A stretch of 6,005 bases of DNA from the NCBI GenBank assembly GCA_028679495.1, contig JAJRBK010000112.1, forward strand, positions 1 through 6,005, in the 5' to 3' direction. The position numbers and the translations under genes were made by a program. The notes below the pieces were generated by a model that was not told where the DNA came from, made no database searches, and saw nothing but the letters and a program-made list of their open reading frames with translations. Source of the DNA: Methanobacteriota archaeon (GTDB lineage: Archaea > Halobacteriota > Bog-38 > Methanoflorentales > Methanoflorentaceae). Position 1 is the stretch's first letter. Every line of letters begins with the position of its first letter. This document shows, piece by piece, positions 5,407-6,005 of this stretch.

Positions 5407-5444
5407 TGAGTCAACTCATTAGTGAATCAACTGCTCAACAGAGC
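5407..5444. repeat. Clustered direct and inverted repeats between divergent genes (candidate operator)
   Basis: TGAGTCAACT (5407-5416) and TGAATCAACT (5423-5432) are direct repeats with one mismatch and a 16-bp period. The first copy also begins the inverted repeat TGAGT-CA-ACTCA (5407-5418). A second inverted repeat, GCTC-AACA-GAGC (5433-5444), follows directly. The cluster lies between the TATA elements of the two divergent genes, where a shared regulator would bind. Confidence 0.55.
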
Positions 5445-5470
5445 TTAATTTGCGTCGTACAGCAAATATT

Positions 5471-5478
5471 TTTATAAA
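5471..5478 (+). promoter_or_regulatory. TATA box for the small helical gene
   Basis: TTTATAAA is a strong archaeal TATA match. Transcription would start near 5500, downstream of the ATG at 5493. This argues that translation begins at a later codon, most likely the ATG at 5538. Confidence 0.6.
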
Positions 5479-5492
5479 CCCAGACAAATAAT

Positions 5493-5840
5493 ATGGGTTA
5501 CGTAGACATCTTTCCTTTAGCCGTTCGATGCAAGATAATGATCAGTCAGCTCATAATTCTGGATCCGCATGATCGGACTCTTTATACCAATATCATGCTT
5601 AGGCTTAGGCGCATAGACACTGAGCTGAGCAAGTTACAAACAGGGATACGAACCAAGCATAAAATGCATGCAGATTCGGTTTTGCATTTTATCTTCTTGG
5701 ATTTACATCAGATCGAAGCGCGATCGCGGGACATCCGTGACAGACAGCTGCGTGTTGAATTAAGAAAAGAGGTACTTAAGCGAAAAGAAGTCTACTATGA
5801 GGCTTATGACGCATTTTGTGACACGTTGTATCCTCATTAA
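5493..5840 (+). CDS. Small helical protein of unknown function
   Basis: The longest frame gives 115 residues from ATG 5493; I recognise no family. From about residue 25 onward it is predicted to be almost entirely helical and rich in Arg, Lys and Glu, with heptad-like leucine and isoleucine spacing (NIMLRLRRIDTELSKL, then DLHQIEARSRDIRDRQLRVEL), so it may form a coiled-coil bundle. It ends in an aromatic segment, YYEAYDAFCDTLYPH. The TATA box at 5471-5478 would start transcription near 5500, so the internal ATG at 5538 (100 residues, starting MISQLIILD) may be the true start; neither start has a ribosome site. It is divergent from the Panacea-like gene and shares the repeat-bearing gap, so it could be that gene's partner or its regulator. 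Confidence 0.62.
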   Translation: MGYVDIFPLAVRCKIMISQLIILDPHDRTLYTNIMLRLRRIDTELSKLQTGIRTKHKMHADSVLHFIFLDLHQIEARSRDIRDRQLRVELRKEVLKRKEVYYEAYDAFCDTLYPH

Positions 5841-5851
5841 TGCACTTGAGT

Positions 5852-5872
5852 AACTAGTCACAACAACTAGTC
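5852..5872. repeat. Duplicated AACTAGTC with hairpin potential
   Basis: AACTAGTC occurs at 5852-5859 and 5865-5872. Because ACTAGT is its own reverse complement, the two copies can form a 6-bp stem around a seven-base loop. It begins 11 bases after the stop of the small helical gene, so it may be a weak 3'-end signal or a binding-site pair. Confidence 0.5.
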
Positions 5873-5884
5873 CTGACCTTACGA

Positions 5885-5892
5885 AAATAAAT
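5885..5892 (+). promoter_or_regulatory. TATA-like element before a possible right-edge gene
   Basis: AAATAAAT preceded by ACGA resembles a BRE/TATA pair. It would start transcription near 5912-5915, beside the ATG at 5910. This is weak on its own in an AT-rich stretch. Confidence 0.25.
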
Positions 5893-5909
5893 CTTCTTTA
5901 ATAATCAAA

Positions 5910-6005
5910 ATGCGTGCAAGTGGAAACACAAAACAGTATTCCACGTCGCCTATACCTCTTTTGCTGAGGTGGGCAGTACTTCAAAGTCAGCTTATAAATC
6001 TGCAC
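5910..6005 (+). CDS. Possible start of a gene running off the right edge (partial)
   Basis: From the ATG at 5910 the frame stays open for 32 codons to the window edge, beginning MRASGNTKQYSTSP and continuing with a hydrophobic, helix-like PLLLRWAVLQSQLINLH. A TATA-like element lies at leaderless spacing. No ribosome site and no family are recognisable, and 32 open codons are not strong evidence. A minus-strand frame is also open from the edge down to a stop at 5898-5900, so the strand is not settled. A 6-bp inverted repeat, GTGGAA (5920-5925) with TTCCAC (5939-5944), lies inside. Confidence 0.25.
   Translation, partial: MRASGNTKQYSTSPIPLLLRWAVLQSQLINLH
5992..5999 (+). promoter_or_regulatory. 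TATA-like element at the right edge
   Basis: TTATAAAT matches the archaeal TATA pattern and would drive a rightward gene starting beyond the window. If it is real, the candidate gene at 5910 becomes less likely. Confidence 0.28.

Noticed and set aside
5388..5430. A C/D-box guide RNA (AGATGA then CTGA, later TGA) in the divergent gap.
   Set aside because: The D' and C' boxes and the spacing between boxes are wrong, and the stretch is better explained by promoter and operator elements.
1..6005. CRISPR array, insertion sequence ends, integrase or attachment site.
   Set aside because: No regularly spaced repeats, transposase or recombinase motifs, long terminal inverted repeats or tRNA-end duplications were found in the window.

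Overview
The window looks archaeal, most likely from a euryarchaeote of the methanogen or anaerobic-methanotroph (ANME) type. The evidence is an archaeo-eukaryotic-type primase, an Lrp/AsnC regulator with a GAGGTG ribosome binding site, TATA boxes (TATAAATA, TTTATAAA) at archaeal spacing before several starts, and an N-glycosylation-rich surface lipoprotein with FxLYD-like modules. Base composition is moderate, slightly AT-rich by eye. The lineage is an inference, because there is no rRNA or other marker gene here.

Left part (1-1815, rightward): the tail of an unidentified gene, then hisG (long-form ATP phosphoribosyltransferase, first step of histidine synthesis). A secreted lipoprotein-like protein starts 16 nt downstream of hisG. 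It converges, with only a 12-nt gap, on the next block.

Middle (1828-3375): two small leftward genes face away from an Lrp/AsnC regulator. The first (1828-2175) encodes a 115-residue acidic protein that I read as two tandem AbrB-like half-repeats. The second (2318-2716) encodes a 132-residue protein with a PD...ExE pattern like PD-(D/E)XK nucleases. The 209-nt divergent gap between the second gene and lrp (2926-3375) holds competing inverted repeats and the lrp promoter.

Right part (3376-6005): a short, unusual primase catalytic-subunit homologue (3500-4330) has all three predicted catalytic aspartates and a four-cysteine knuckle just before the DxD motif. The 3' end of its gene carries a perfect 11-bp inverted repeat. 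It converges on a leftward 288-residue protein (4505-5371) whose N-terminal third resembles the SocA/Panacea (DUF4065) domain. That gene diverges from a small helical protein (5493-5840) across a 121-nt gap with a TATA box on each side and repeated TGARTCAACT elements between them. The last 165 nt hold small repeats, TATA-like sites and possibly the start of another gene.

The hisG end is ordinary chromosome. From about 1.8 kb onward the content is accessory in character: small unknown genes, a nuclease-like protein, a divergent primase and a possible Panacea-type regulatory or toxin-antitoxin locus. No transposase, integrase, CRISPR array, tRNA or rRNA was found.
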